Assembly: GCA_015059805.1 (NCBI GenBank)
Contig: SUZO01000001.1
Span: forward strand, 1 to 64,000
DNA length: 64,000 nt
Reading direction: 5' to 3'
Source of the DNA: Rikenellaceae bacterium
GTDB lineage: Bacteria > Bacteroidota > Bacteroidia > Bacteroidales > Rikenellaceae
Shown in pieces: positions 33,932 to 42,439 of the stretch. Every line of letters begins with the position of its first letter. Position 1 is the stretch's first letter. A program made the position numbers and the translations under genes. The notes under the pieces are model-generated. The model saw only the letters and a program-made list of their open reading frames with translations. It searched no databases and was not told where the DNA came from.

Positions 33932-35071
33932 CTCAACCAGAACAAACGGTTTAGTTTCGCTGCCGATGAAGCGGTAGAGTGTTGCGGTGCAACTCTGGAA
34001 AGGCTTGTTGCGTTTGCGGTGGGAGATGTAGAAGTAGTTATCGCCCAGAGAGTGCATACCTGTAGCGGCTTTGTCAAAGTGCCAGCCTCGCACATCGGTA
34101 TGATTTGCGTCGGTCATGCCACGACCGCAGAGGGTAAGCACATTCTGCTTCTTGGCGTAGTCTACGCCTTTGAGTGTCTGCTTTTTAGGGGTGATATTTC
34201 CATCTACAACGTGGAGTGTGAAGCCTGCAAAGTCGCTCTTCTTTGTCTCATAAGTTGCTAAGAACCAGAAGTTTCGCGTTGCATCGTACTCCATGTTCTG
34301 CACGCCCCAGTTGCGGTTGCCTGTGTAGACAAAATATCTACCTGCAGGCTTTGCGGGTCCAGAGGTGTGCATACTCTCCTGAGAGAGTGGGTGCTCGTAC
34401 TTCTTCCAGTTCTTGGTGTCGTACTGTAAGAGTACTTGATAGTCGTTGTCTGTGCGGGAGCTGTCGCCATAGATTCCGTAGGCGATAGTAAGGTAGCGCT
34501 TGCCATCGCTCTTGCCGAACTTAGGACCGAAGGTTATGCCGTCAAAGCCGCTGCAGCCATAGCGGTGCTCAAGAGTCTTACCGTTACTAACAACCTTAGC
34601 CTCAAAATCCTCAAGAACAGTCGGGAGATATACCGATGTCATTATGCCATCCTTCTCGGCGCTCATACCCTCGCGGGTAATCTTGTCCACATCAAAAATG
34701 GCAACGTAGAAGGCTGAGTCCCAATGCTTTGTAGTGTTCTCCTGCTTGAGAATGCCACGACCTATAGAGTCGTTTTTGTACTCCAATGAGCCGTATATGC
34801 GACCATCCTCTTCGTTAAATTCAATGCAGCCGAGGTGACCGAGCAGACCCTTTACTGTGCCGACGATATTTCCCTGCAGGTCTGCCTTGATGAGCATAGT
34901 GGTAAAGGAGTAGTAGATGTACCCCTTCTTGGTATCTACGGCAATGCCCTGTATATGTCCCGCCTTCCACTCCTTAGAGTAGATTGTGCGTGGTAAATCT
35001 TTTGCACTCTGTGCTGATAGAGTAGCGACGCTGAAGATAAGCGCTACAGCAAGTGTAATAAGGTGTCTCAT
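33929..35071 (-). CDS. Secreted protein of unknown function, probable beta-propeller
   Basis: This 380-residue protein has a signal peptide ending 'SVATLSAQ'. The N-terminal 'HIQGIAVDTKKGYIYYSF' and repeats such as 'GCIEFNEEDGRIYGSLEYK' and 'NMEYDATRNFWFLATYE' look like beta-propeller blades. The sequence 'GCSGFDGITFGPKFG' is notable, but no catalytic set that I know is present. The stop codon lies inside a repeat element tail. It is probably co-transcribed with the small membrane protein 15 bp upstream. Confidence 0.6.
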   Translation of the reverse strand: MRHLITLAVALIFSVATLSAQSAKDLPRTIYSKEWKAGHIQGIAVDTKKGYIYYSFTTMLIKADLQGNIVGTVKGLLGHLGCIEFNEEDGRIYGSLEYKNDSIGRGILKQENTTKHWDSAFYVAIFDVDKITREGMSAEKDGIMTSVYLPTVLEDFEAKVVSNGKTLEHRYGCSGFDGITFGPKFGKSDGKRYLTIAYGIYGDSSRTDNDYQVLLQYDTKNWKKYEHPLSQESMHTSGPAKPAGRYFVYTGNRNWGVQNMEYDATRNFWFLATYETKKSDFAGFTLHVVDGNITPKKQTLKGVDYAKKQNVLTLCGRGMTDANHTDVRGWHFDKAATGMHSLGDNYFYISHRKRNKPFQSCTATLYRFIGSETKPFVLVE

Positions 35072-35086
35072 AGGTATTTAGGTATA

Positions 35087-35344
35087 TTATTTTGCGGTTG
35101 AGTGGTCAATATCGCAACCTGCGCAGTTGCCTGTGCAGACGGTGTCAGTTTCGCAACTCTCGGCGGCAATATCCTCGCGTGTCTCCTGCACGGCGCACTT
35201 AATGCCGAGCTTTTTCATGTTGGGGTTGGTGGATATTTCAGACTCAATGTGATGCCCCTTGACCATAAGGGTTATTGAGAGTGCAATAGCGAAAAATGCA
35301 ACCGCTCCGATGGCGAAAAGTATAACAACTAAATAGTTGGGCAT
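35087..35344 (-). CDS. Small Cys-rich single-span membrane protein
   Basis: 85 residues from the ATG at 35344. An N-terminal hydrophobic helix ('LVVILFAIGAVAFFAIAL') is followed by a soluble tail with 'MKKLGIKCAVQETRED' and a C-terminal 'CETDTVCTGNCAGC' cluster. The Cys spacing could bind a metal or Fe-S cluster. It recalls small Cys-rich membrane proteins linked to iron transport or Na+-NQR maturation, but neither context is adjacent. Function unknown. Confidence 0.65.
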   Translation of the reverse strand: MPNYLVVILFAIGAVAFFAIALSITLMVKGHHIESEISTNPNMKKLGIKCAVQETREDIAAESCETDTVCTGNCAGCDIDHSTAK

Positions 35345-35398
35345 AAGCAAGTTATAAAATTTACTTAAATTTATTTTGCATTAAAGTTTTCTAAACCT

Positions 35399-35428
35399 TT
35401 GTTTTCTCGTTGCAAATTTATAAATTTG
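35399..35428 (+). promoter_or_regulatory. trkA promoter
   Basis: TTG (35399-35401), a 19-nt spacer and TAAATTTG (35421-35428), 19 nt before the start codon at 35448. Confidence 0.72.
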
Positions 35429-35447
35429 TCTGAAATTTTGCAAACCT

Positions 35448-36785
35448 ATGAGAATCGTTATTTCGGGAGTTGAGGAGATGGGTTACCATCTTGCGAAGAT
35501 GCTTAGTGGTAATGGTCATGATATTACGGTGATAGACCAGGACTCAAAGCAGCTTGCTGAGCTTAGTTCGTTGGCGGATATTATTACTATTGAGGGCGAT
35601 GCGACCACCTTTGCGGTGCTGCGTAAGGCTTCAGTGCGTAAGTGTGACCTCTTTATTGCCGTGGACTCTATTGAGAATGATAATGTACTCTCGGCAATTA
35701 TGGCAAAGCAGTTGGGTGCTAAGAAGAGTATTGCTCGCATTGATAATAACGAGTATCTTGAGCCGAACAATAAGGAGATGTTTATTGATATGGGTATTGA
35801 CTATCTTCTTTACCCTGAGAAGATTGCGGCTGAGGAGGTTATTAACCTATTGGGACACTCTTCAACAACGGAGTTTGTCGATTTCTCTGGTGGTAAGCTC
35901 TCGCTTGTGGTCTTTCGCCTTGAGCCAAACTCGTCACTTGTGGGTGCGCCTATCTCTGGTTTTGACCAGGAGCAGAATCTTAGTTATCGCACTGTGGCGA
36001 TTATGCGCGATGGTGATACGATTATCCCCAAGTCGTCAGATGCCTATATGGTGGGCGATATGGTCTATGCTATCTCGCGCCATGATGCGGTGTCGGAGGT
36101 TATGGCTCTGTCGGGCAAGGGTAGCGTGAATATTAACAACATGATGATTTTGGGCGGCTCGCGTATAGGTATTCAGATTGCCAAGGAGTTGCAGGATGAG
36201 GTGAATATCAAGCTGATAGACTACAATGCAGATAAGGCATATCGTCTTGCTGAGATGCTTGAGCGCACGCTGATTATCCACCAGGATGGTCGTGATACAG
36301 ATGCGATGATGGAGGAGGGTCTGGCAAATATGGATGCCTTTGTAGCCGTTACGGGTCGTAGTGAGACAAATATCCTTACGGCAATGCTTGCTAAGCGAAT
36401 GGGCGTAAAGCGAGTGATTGCCGAGGTGGAGAATATGAACTACATTAACATTGCCGACTCTGTGGGCGTTGATACGATAGTGAACAAGAAGATTGTCACC
36501 GCCTCAAATATCTTCCGCTTTACAATGTCTACCGATGTGCTTGCTATTAAGTGCCTTACTGGTAGTGATGCGGAGGTGCTGGAGTTTATCGTCAAGCCGA
36601 ACTCGCCAGCGACAAAGTCTACTATCGGAGAGATGGGACTTCCTGAGGATGTGATTATTGGCGGTATTGTGCGTGGAGATAAGGTCTTTATTGCCACGAG
36701 CAATATGCAGATGAACGCTTACGATAGGGTTGTTGCCTTTGCAATGCCGTCGGCAATCAGCGAGATAGGATACTACTTTAATTAG
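35448..36785 (+). CDS. trkA: Trk potassium uptake regulatory subunit TrkA
   Basis: This 445-residue cytosolic protein has two RCK modules, each an NAD-binding Rossmann domain plus a TrkA-C domain. The first is 'MRIVISGVEEMGYHLAKML' and the second 'NMMILGGSRIGIQIAKEL'. TrkA gates the TrkH/TrkG potassium channel in response to nucleotides; trkH is not in this window downstream. TrkA-C domains can bind c-di-AMP in other bacteria, and cdaA is encoded 10 kb away; that link is only suggestive. Confidence 0.93.
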   Translation: MRIVISGVEEMGYHLAKMLSGNGHDITVIDQDSKQLAELSSLADIITIEGDATTFAVLRKASVRKCDLFIAVDSIENDNVLSAIMAKQLGAKKSIARIDNNEYLEPNNKEMFIDMGIDYLLYPEKIAAEEVINLLGHSSTTEFVDFSGGKLSLVVFRLEPNSSLVGAPISGFDQEQNLSYRTVAIMRDGDTIIPKSSDAYMVGDMVYAISRHDAVSEVMALSGKGSVNINNMMILGGSRIGIQIAKELQDEVNIKLIDYNADKAYRLAEMLERTLIIHQDGRDTDAMMEEGLANMDAFVAVTGRSETNILTAMLAKRMGVKRVIAEVENMNYINIADSVGVDTIVNKKIVTASNIFRFTMSTDVLAIKCLTGSDAEVLEFIVKPNSPATKSTIGEMGLPEDVIIGGIVRGDKVFIATSNMQMNAYDRVVAFAMPSAISEIGYYFN

Positions 36786-36809
36786 AACTAACAGCCAAAG
36801 ATAAACAAT

Positions 36810-37445
36810 ATGTATATAGCAATTGCAGGAAATATCGGTAGCGGTAAGACAACGCTCACCGAGATACTTACAAAGCACTATGGTGCTAAGGCATACTATG
36901 AGGATGTGGATAATCCTTATATTTCGGACTTCTACGAGGATATGAACCGCTGGGCGTTCCAGTTTCAGGTGCACTTCCTTGCCAGCCGTATTCGCCAGAC
37001 GATAGATATGCTCTCAGATGGGTCGCAGAATGTCTTTCAAGATAGAACTATCTATGAAGATGCCCATATCTTTGCGGGTAATCTCCACCAGATGGGTCTT
37101 ATGTCGGGTCGTGACTTTGGTACATACATGAAGATTTTTGACATCTCTACCGACCTTATCCCTAAGCCAGATTTGCTGATTTACCTCAAGTCGAGCATCG
37201 ACACCCTTGTGCGCCAGATTCGTAAGCGCGGCAGGGAGTATGAGCAGAATATAGATATTGACTACCTCAAGCGCCTCAATGACCGCTATGACGAGTGGGT
37301 GAGTAACTATGAGGGCGAGGTCTTTATTATTGATAAGGATAATAGCGACTTTGTTGAGAATATCAAGGTTTTGGACTCTCTCTATGCTCGTCTTGATGAG
37401 ATTCATGCTGAGCATCCAGCAGTGCGTCAGGCAAGTCTGTTTTAA
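36810..37445 (+). CDS. Deoxynucleoside kinase
   Basis: This 211-residue enzyme of the dNK/dGK-dCK family phosphorylates deoxynucleosides for salvage. The P-loop 'IAGNIGSGKTTLTEIL', the 'DRTIYEDAHIF' motif with the catalytic region, and the lid 'RQIRKRGREYE' are present. Substrate preference cannot be told. It follows trkA by 24 bp in the same direction and is probably in the same transcript. Confidence 0.9.
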   Translation: MYIAIAGNIGSGKTTLTEILTKHYGAKAYYEDVDNPYISDFYEDMNRWAFQFQVHFLASRIRQTIDMLSDGSQNVFQDRTIYEDAHIFAGNLHQMGLMSGRDFGTYMKIFDISTDLIPKPDLLIYLKSSIDTLVRQIRKRGREYEQNIDIDYLKRLNDRYDEWVSNYEGEVFIIDKDNSDFVENIKVLDSLYARLDEIHAEHPAVRQASLF

Positions 37446-37607
37446 GAAACTGTTTAAAATTTATTTACTTCATTCTTTTATGCTCTTTACGACTCTTTTT
37501 TTCTTCTAATTCTCGTTATATAGTCACCGCTATACGCCTCAAATTAGAAGAAAAAATAGCCACAAAATAGCTATAAGATAATTTCGCAAACAAATTTAAA
37601 CTGTTTC
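37446..37607. repeat. Nested palindromic intergenic element
   Basis: An outer inverted repeat (GAAACTGTTTAAA at 37446-37458 with TTTAAACTGTTTC at 37595-37607, one mismatch) encloses a perfect 15-bp stem (37497-37511 with 37542-37556). A TATAG/CTATA mini-hairpin is in its loop. Bases 37454-37476 match 42351-42373 in another hairpin region at 22 of 23 positions. It fills the gap between the kinase and methyltransferase genes. Confidence 0.7.
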
Positions 37608-37613
37608 TAAGTT

Positions 37614-38978
37614 ATGCAACCACTACCGCAACAATTTGTTAGCAATATGCGCCACCAGATGGGCGAGGACTCTGCTAAGGCTCTTTTTGAGGCTTTGGAG
37701 GGTAAATCTCCCGTCTCCGTGCGTCTAAACCCCTATAAGTGGCACGGAGAGGAGTTTGGAACAGCTGTGCCGTGGTGCGAGTGGGGTAGGTATTTAGATT
37801 GTAGACCTCAATTTACTACAGAGATACCATTTGTTGTTGGTGCATACTATGTTCAGGAGGCGGGCTCGCAATTTATAGCCCATATCCTTAAGGCTGAGGG
37901 TGTTGAGGGTGGAAAGATTATTGATATGTGTGCCGCTCCAGGGGGTAAGACAACGCTCTACTCGGCACTTGTAGGAGATAGGGGATTGGTGCTTGCAAAT
38001 GAGTATGTCAGAAATCGCGCCAATATCCTTGCTGATAATATCCGTAAGTGGGGATTAGGAAATGTTGTTGTGACCAATAACGACCCACAACATATCGCCG
38101 CCTTTGAGCAGTGGGCAGATGTTGTGGCTGTAGATGCCCCTTGTTCGGGCGAGGGTATGTTCCGCAAGGACGAGACAGCCCGTAAGGAGTGGAGTCCTCA
38201 GAGTGTAGATATGTGCGCGGCGCGACAGATGGATATACTTCGTCAGGCGTGGAAGAGCCTTAAGGCGGGCGGATTGTTGATTTATAGCACCTGCACCTTC
38301 AACACTACAGAGGATGAGGGTGTGCTTGAGCAGATGATAGCCGAGTGGGGTGATGAGATAGAGCCGAGTGAGCAGATTGTAGTGCCAGAGCAGTGGGGCG
38401 TGGAGTGTGTGAAGGTCGGAGATTTTCAGGGCTTCAGATTCTTCCCACATAGGGTTGAGAGTGAAGGATTTTTTGTCGCTGTGGCTCGTAAGAGGGCAGA
38501 TGTAGGTGGCAGAGGCGTAACCCCAAAGCCGCGCAAGAAGATTATGACGGATGCGCCAAAGGATGCGGTAAAAGAGCTGTCAAAATGGGTTGCAAATCCA
38601 GAGTCATTGCGCTTTGCTGTTGTTGCTGAGAGCTACTATGCATATCCTACGGAGTATTATGAGGTTATCCGCTCCCTTGCCAATAGCCTTACGGTGATAT
38701 ATTCTGGTGTGGAGATGGGGCAGATATTCAAGGGGAAACTCAAGCCTGAGTGGGCACTCTCACAGTCGGTGTGGTATAACCGTGACGTTGTGCCAGCGGT
38801 GGAGGTTGGGCGCGAAGTGGCGCTTGATTACTTGAGAAAAAGGGATGTTTCGGCAGCCTTGTTTAGTGAGGGGCTAAACCTTGTTTGTGCAGAGGGTTAT
38901 GCTCTTGGTTTTGTTAAAAGAGTTGGTAATAGAGTCAATAATGGCTATCCTAATTCGTTGAAAATAAATAATCTATAG
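37614..38978 (+). CDS. rRNA m5C methyltransferase (RsmF/NSUN-like)
   Basis: This 454-residue enzyme has an N-terminal NusB-like/PUA-like part. The catalytic domain has 'DMCAAPGGKTTLYSAL' (SAM binding), 'DAPCSGEGMFRKDE' and 'YSTCTFNTTEDEG', with the two catalytic cysteines in the PCSG and STCTF motifs. A C-terminal RsmF-type domain follows. E. coli RsmF methylates C1407 of 16S rRNA; the exact target here is inferred. It precedes a MerR-type regulator by 2 bp. Confidence 0.88.
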   Translation: MQPLPQQFVSNMRHQMGEDSAKALFEALEGKSPVSVRLNPYKWHGEEFGTAVPWCEWGRYLDCRPQFTTEIPFVVGAYYVQEAGSQFIAHILKAEGVEGGKIIDMCAAPGGKTTLYSALVGDRGLVLANEYVRNRANILADNIRKWGLGNVVVTNNDPQHIAAFEQWADVVAVDAPCSGEGMFRKDETARKEWSPQSVDMCAARQMDILRQAWKSLKAGGLLIYSTCTFNTTEDEGVLEQMIAEWGDEIEPSEQIVVPEQWGVECVKVGDFQGFRFFPHRVESEGFFVAVARKRADVGGRGVTPKPRKKIMTDAPKDAVKELSKWVANPESLRFAVVAESYYAYPTEYYEVIRSLANSLTVIYSGVEMGQIFKGKLKPEWALSQSVWYNRDVVPAVEVGREVALDYLRKRDVSAALFSEGLNLVCAEGYALGFVKRVGNRVNNGYPNSLKINNL

Positions 38979-38980
38979 AT

Positions 38981-39454
38981 ATGAGCGAGAAGTTATTTTA
39001 TACTATGGGTGAGGTGGCGGAGATGTTTGACGTCAATGCCTCGCTGATTCGTTATTGGGGAACTCAATTTCCGAGTCTCAAGCCGCAGCGTAATAAGAAG
39101 GGAAATCGTCTCTTTTCTCCAGCAGATATTGAGACTCTGAAGCGTATCTACCACTACGTAAAGGAGTGCGGTATGACCCTTGAGGGTGCTAAGAGGGCGC
39201 TGCGTGGTGACCGCTCTCAGGAGCCTGATACAGATGTCAATATGGAGCTTTTGGAGCGCTTGCAATCTTTGCGCTCAATGCTACTTGCTGTAAGGGAGAG
39301 CCTTGATGAGCAGCCAGAGCCAGAGCCTAAGCCAAAGCAGCCAGCCCAGACTCAAGAGATAGTTGAGCCTAAGGTGGTAGCTCAGGCAGAGCAAGAGGCA
39401 GAGGTCGCTGCACCAAAACCAGCATATCGTGAGCAGACCCTTTTTGATTGGTAG
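38981..39454 (+). CDS. MerR-family transcriptional regulator
   Basis: This 157-residue protein has an N-terminal MerR winged helix ('FYTMGEVAEMFDVNASLIRY', 'RLFSPADIETLKRIYHYVKE'). The C-terminal part is Glu/Pro/Gln-rich low-complexity sequence with no metal-binding cysteines, so an effector-binding domain is missing. It ends 'REQTLFDW'. It sits in a compact operon between the m5C methyltransferase and the Nif3-like gene. Targets unknown. Confidence 0.85.
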   Translation: MSEKLFYTMGEVAEMFDVNASLIRYWGTQFPSLKPQRNKKGNRLFSPADIETLKRIYHYVKECGMTLEGAKRALRGDRSQEPDTDVNMELLERLQSLRSMLLAVRESLDEQPEPEPKPKQPAQTQEIVEPKVVAQAEQEAEVAAPKPAYREQTLFDW

Positions 39455-39457
39455 AGT

Positions 39458-40249
39458 ATGAAGATTAGAGATATTACTAAGCGCATTGAGTCTTTTGCTC
39501 CCCTTGCGTTGCAGGAGAGTTATGATAATGCTGGTCTTATTGTCGGTAGATATGACGATGAACTTACTGGCGGCGTGCTGCTTGCTGTGGATGTTACTGA
39601 GCAGGTTATTGATGAGGCTTTAGAGAAGGGTTGTGGTATGATTATTACCCACCACCCGATTGTCTTTAATGCTATGAAGCGATTTAACTCCGCCACAGTT
39701 GTGGAGCGTTGCGTTGAGCGGGCGATAAAGCACGATATTGCACTCTATGCTTGCCATACAAACCTTGATGCAGCTGTAGGGGGTATGAGCTGGCGACTTG
39801 GTCAGATGCTGGGCGTGGAGATGATGCAGCCACTTGAGCCCTCGGCTGATGGTACGGGCTTTGGCGTTGTGGGTGAACTTGCAAAGCCAATGAAGATTGA
39901 GGAGTTTTTTGCACTCTTGCGCACTACGCTCGGCTGTAAGGCTGTTCGACATAGCAAGGTTGTAAAGGGCGAGATTAAACGCATAGCAATATGCACTGGC
40001 GCAGGGGGGTCGCTTATTGAACAGGCGGCACAGAGCGGTTGCGATGTCTATGTTACGGCTGATGTCAAATATAACCAATATTACCTGCCCGATGGTCGTT
40101 TTGTGCTGTGCGATGTGGGTCATTATGAGAGTGAATATTGCGCTATTGATTTATTATTCGATATTTTGGCGGATTTGTCAAAAATTTTTAGTAACTTTGC
40201 GCTCTATAAGAGCGCTAAAGCAGAAAACCCAATGTATTACTCGTTGTAA
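39458..40249 (+). CDS. Nif3-like dinuclear metal-centre protein
   Basis: This 263-residue protein of the NIF3/YbgI family forms ring-shaped hexamers with a two-metal site. Ligand motifs are 'MIITHHPIVFNAMKRF', 'YACHTNLDAA' and 'CDVGHYESE'. It lacks the central PII-like insertion that makes many homologues about 365 residues, so it is the short E. coli YbgI-type form. The molecular function is unsettled (a GTP cyclohydrolase I type 2 label is doubtful). The last codons contain a promoter for the next gene. Confidence 0.9.
   Translation: MKIRDITKRIESFAPLALQESYDNAGLIVGRYDDELTGGVLLAVDVTEQVIDEALEKGCGMIITHHPIVFNAMKRFNSATVVERCVERAIKHDIALYACHTNLDAAVGGMSWRLGQMLGVEMMQPLEPSADGTGFGVVGELAKPMKIEEFFALLRTTLGCKAVRHSKVVKGEIKRIAICTGAGGSLIEQAAQSGCDVYVTADVKYNQYYLPDGRFVLCDVGHYESEYCAIDLLFDILADLSKIFSNFALYKSAKAENPMYYSL
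40192..40199 (+). promoter_or_regulatory. -7 box inside the end of the Nif3-like gene
   Basis: TAACTTTG with a TTG at 40166-40168 (spacing 23, slightly long). It could drive the zinc-ribbon gene starting at 40304. A GCGCTCT/AGAGCGC hairpin follows at 40199-40216. Confidence 0.45.
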
Positions 40250-40303
40250 TATTTTGGAAATTAGTGTGTTATAAAATAGATGAATATTAAAAAATAATAA
40301 TAT

Positions 40304-41053
40304 ATGGCTACAACAAAGAAAACAGCAGAGGTAGATTACTCGATGTACGAGAAGATTATGGCTCTTTACGAGTTGCAGAAGATTGACTCTCAGATTGACG
40401 AGATCAACAAGGTAAAGGGTGAGCTTCCAGATGAGGTTCAGGATCTGGATGATGAGATTGCAGGTCTTAGAACTCGTGTAGAGGGTATCAATGCCGAGAT
40501 TGAGGAGCTTGGTGCACTTACTCGCCAGCGCCGCCGTCAGATTGACGAGGCAAATATGCTTATTGCAAAGTACAACGAGCAGCAGGCAAATGTGCGTAAC
40601 AATCGTGAGTTTGACGCTATCGCTAAGGAGATTGAGTATCAGGAGCTTGAGATTCGCCTTGCAGAGAAGCACCTCAGAGAGTATGCCGCAGCTATCAAGG
40701 CAAAGAAGGCTAAGGTTGAGCAGACTGAGGCTCAGATTGCAGAGCGCAACGTAGACCTTGAGGCTAAGCGTACTGAGCTTGCAAATATTGAGGAGGAGAC
40801 TGCTGATCAGATTGCAGAGCTTGCTGCACAGGCAGAGGTTGCAAAGAAGAAGATTGACGACCGCCTACTTACAGCGTACAACCGTATTCGTAGTAAGGTG
40901 CGCAATGGTCTTGCTGTTGTAACTGTTCAGCGTGACGCTTGCAGCGGCTGCTTCAACCGCATCCCACCACAGCGCCAGGTAGAGGTTAACCTCGGTAAGA
41001 AGCTGATTGTCTGCGAGTATTGTGGTCGTATATTGGTTCCTACTCAGGAGTAA
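40304..41053 (+). CDS. Coiled-coil protein with C-terminal C4 zinc ribbon
   Basis: This 249-residue protein has a long coiled coil (about residues 15-190, highly charged heptads) and a C-terminal C4-type zinc ribbon ('CSGCFNRIPPQ' and 'VCEYCGRILVP'). The family (zf-RING_7, formerly DUF164) is common beside Nif3-like genes, as here. Proposed roles are nucleic-acid binding or chaperone-like, but none is established. Confidence 0.87.
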   Translation: MATTKKTAEVDYSMYEKIMALYELQKIDSQIDEINKVKGELPDEVQDLDDEIAGLRTRVEGINAEIEELGALTRQRRRQIDEANMLIAKYNEQQANVRNNREFDAIAKEIEYQELEIRLAEKHLREYAAAIKAKKAKVEQTEAQIAERNVDLEAKRTELANIEEETADQIAELAAQAEVAKKKIDDRLLTAYNRIRSKVRNGLAVVTVQRDACSGCFNRIPPQRQVEVNLGKKLIVCEYCGRILVPTQE

Positions 41054-41096
41054 TTTTTCTGTGATAAGGTACATTTGCTGCCTTACACTTCAATAA

Positions 41097-41216
41097 GAGG
41101 CTGAATAAAAAGTGTATTTTGTCGTTACGCTCGCCCTCAAAATGCTCATTTACGGCAAGTAAACTCCGCTTTTTCGGGCTTCGCAAGCCTAAAAATACAT
41201 CTTTTTATTCAACCTC
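41097..41216. repeat. Long inverted repeat (about 24-bp arms)
   Basis: GAGGCTGAATAAAAAG at 41097 begins an arm that pairs with 41192-41216, with two mismatches. The interior contains a GGGCTT-cgc-AAGCC hairpin. The element overlaps the left end of the TTTTGTCGT-bounded repeat. Confidence 0.68.
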
Positions 41217-41328
41217 CGAACAAAATGTGGGTGACTATTTTACTTTTTAGTCACCCACTTTCTTGTGTTCTGACAACTATCAAGTAGGCATTTTCATTGA
41301 GCGTGGTAAATGTACCGCTCTGACGACA
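41117..41328. repeat. Composite relative of the TTTTGTCGT-bounded repeat (copy C)
   Basis: TTTTGTCGT (41117-41125) and ACGACA (41323-41328) are its ends. Bases 41287-41328 match the right end of copy B (61553-61595) almost exactly. A strong hairpin lies inside (41227-41258: GTGGGTGACTA with TAGTCACCCAC), a likely bidirectional terminator between the convergent zinc-ribbon and GDPD genes. Confidence 0.7.
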
Positions 41329-41335
41329 CCTCTAT

Positions 41336-41481
41336 AAGGCTAATGGCTAACGGCTAACAGCTAACAGCCAAAAAAAAGCTAAGAACTGTAGATCCTTAGC
41401 TTTAGTAAAGTAGTATTATATCCGTCGGCAAAGCCGACACATCTATAAGGCTAATGGCTAACGGCTAACAGCCAATAGCTA
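41336..41481. repeat. Two direct heptamer arrays around a hairpin; the second contains the GDPD stop codon
   Basis: Array 1 (41336-41370) and array 2 (41447-41481) each hold five heptamers beginning AAGGCTA, ATGGCTA, ACGGCTA. Between them is an AAAGCTAAG/CTTAGCTTT hairpin (41375-41403). The last heptamer of array 2 provides the TAG stop of the minus-strand gene (41479-41481). With the repeats to the left, it accounts for the 425-bp intergenic region. Confidence 0.82.
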
Positions 41482-42306
41482 CTTTATACCATCATTCTGT
41501 GGGCTTACCCACTTCATCTTCTTCTTTACGAATTTGAGAACTGCCTGAGGGTAGTCGGTGCAAGCGATATCTGCGCCGAGGCTTACTGCAAGCTGGAAGT
41601 CCTCAAGTGAGCCGCCAGGCCAGAGGTTTACCAACATTCCTCGTTTGTGTGCCTCTTTCATCGCTTTGCGAGATGTTCCGCCGAGGTTGCAGCCAAGGCG
41701 CTTTACACCAAGCTCTGCTGCCTTGTCAAGCACAGCCTTCTCTACTGGGCGGCTGGTGAGGTACATACAATCGGCATCTGGGTGGAGTGATTTCATGGTA
41801 GTGATGGCGCGAGTGTCAAAAGAGGAGAATACGTATGCTGCTCCAGCTGGTTTAGATGGCATAACAGCGTTGTAGAGCTTATTGCAGTACTCCTTTAGCT
41901 GCTCTGGGGTGTAGTTGTTAGACTTCATCTCCCACTCTATGTAGCGGATGTCGCGTGGTGCGAAGAATGCTGCAAGTTCATCCACAAAGAGTACATCGTT
42001 ACCCTTAAGACTCTTGTGAGTCTTGAGCTGCTGGCGGGTAGACTTCTCAACATCTACATCAACGCCGCACATACGCTTGAGTGAGGCGTCGTGAGAGATT
42101 ACCAGGTCGCCATCGGCAGTAAGGCGAATGTCGGTCTCAAAACTATGAACGCCATGTTTGTAGGCTGTTTGGAATGCTGATAGAGTGTTTTCATCTACCT
42201 CGTAGCGACCGCCACGATGTCCGAGGACCTCAATAGAGAGGGGTTTCTGTGCCACAGCGCTTAGAGCGATAAGGGCAAAACCGAGAGTGTAAATAATCTT
42301 TTTCAT
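41479..42306 (-). CDS. Secreted glycerophosphodiester phosphodiesterase
   Basis: This 275-residue protein has a signal peptide ending 'ALSAVAQ'. GDPD catalytic motifs are 'LGHRGGRYEVDENT' (His, Arg and Glu), 'FETDIRLTADGDLVISHD' (metal-binding Glu/Asp and second His), and 'IEWEMKS'. It hydrolyses deacylated phospholipids to glycerol-3-phosphate plus an alcohol, probably in the periplasm. A TATCTTTG -7 box (42338-42331, minus strand) lies 25 nt upstream. Confidence 0.92.
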   Translation of the reverse strand: MKKIIYTLGFALIALSAVAQKPLSIEVLGHRGGRYEVDENTLSAFQTAYKHGVHSFETDIRLTADGDLVISHDASLKRMCGVDVDVEKSTRQQLKTHKSLKGNDVLFVDELAAFFAPRDIRYIEWEMKSNNYTPEQLKEYCNKLYNAVMPSKPAGAAYVFSSFDTRAITTMKSLHPDADCMYLTSRPVEKAVLDKAAELGVKRLGCNLGGTSRKAMKEAHKRGMLVNLWPGGSLEDFQLAVSLGADIACTDYPQAVLKFVKKKMKWVSPQNDGIK

Positions 42307-42340
42307 TCTTATAATTTGTTTTTAGGTATGCAAAGATAGT

Positions 42341-42407
42341 AAGAAGTTGATTAAAATTTATTTATTTCATTCTGATAAAATAATTTCATAAAAATCAACT
42401 ACTTCTT
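42341..42407. repeat. AT-rich hairpin between barrel and GDPD genes
   Basis: AAGAAGTTGATT (42341-42352) pairs with AATCAA and CTTCTT (42393-42407) across a 3-nt bulge. Its interior shares 22 of 23 bases with 37454-37476. It could terminate the barrel-gene transcript. Confidence 0.6.
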
Positions 42408-42439
42408 AATATGACGTATAAACTTTGCGTTTATCCCCT

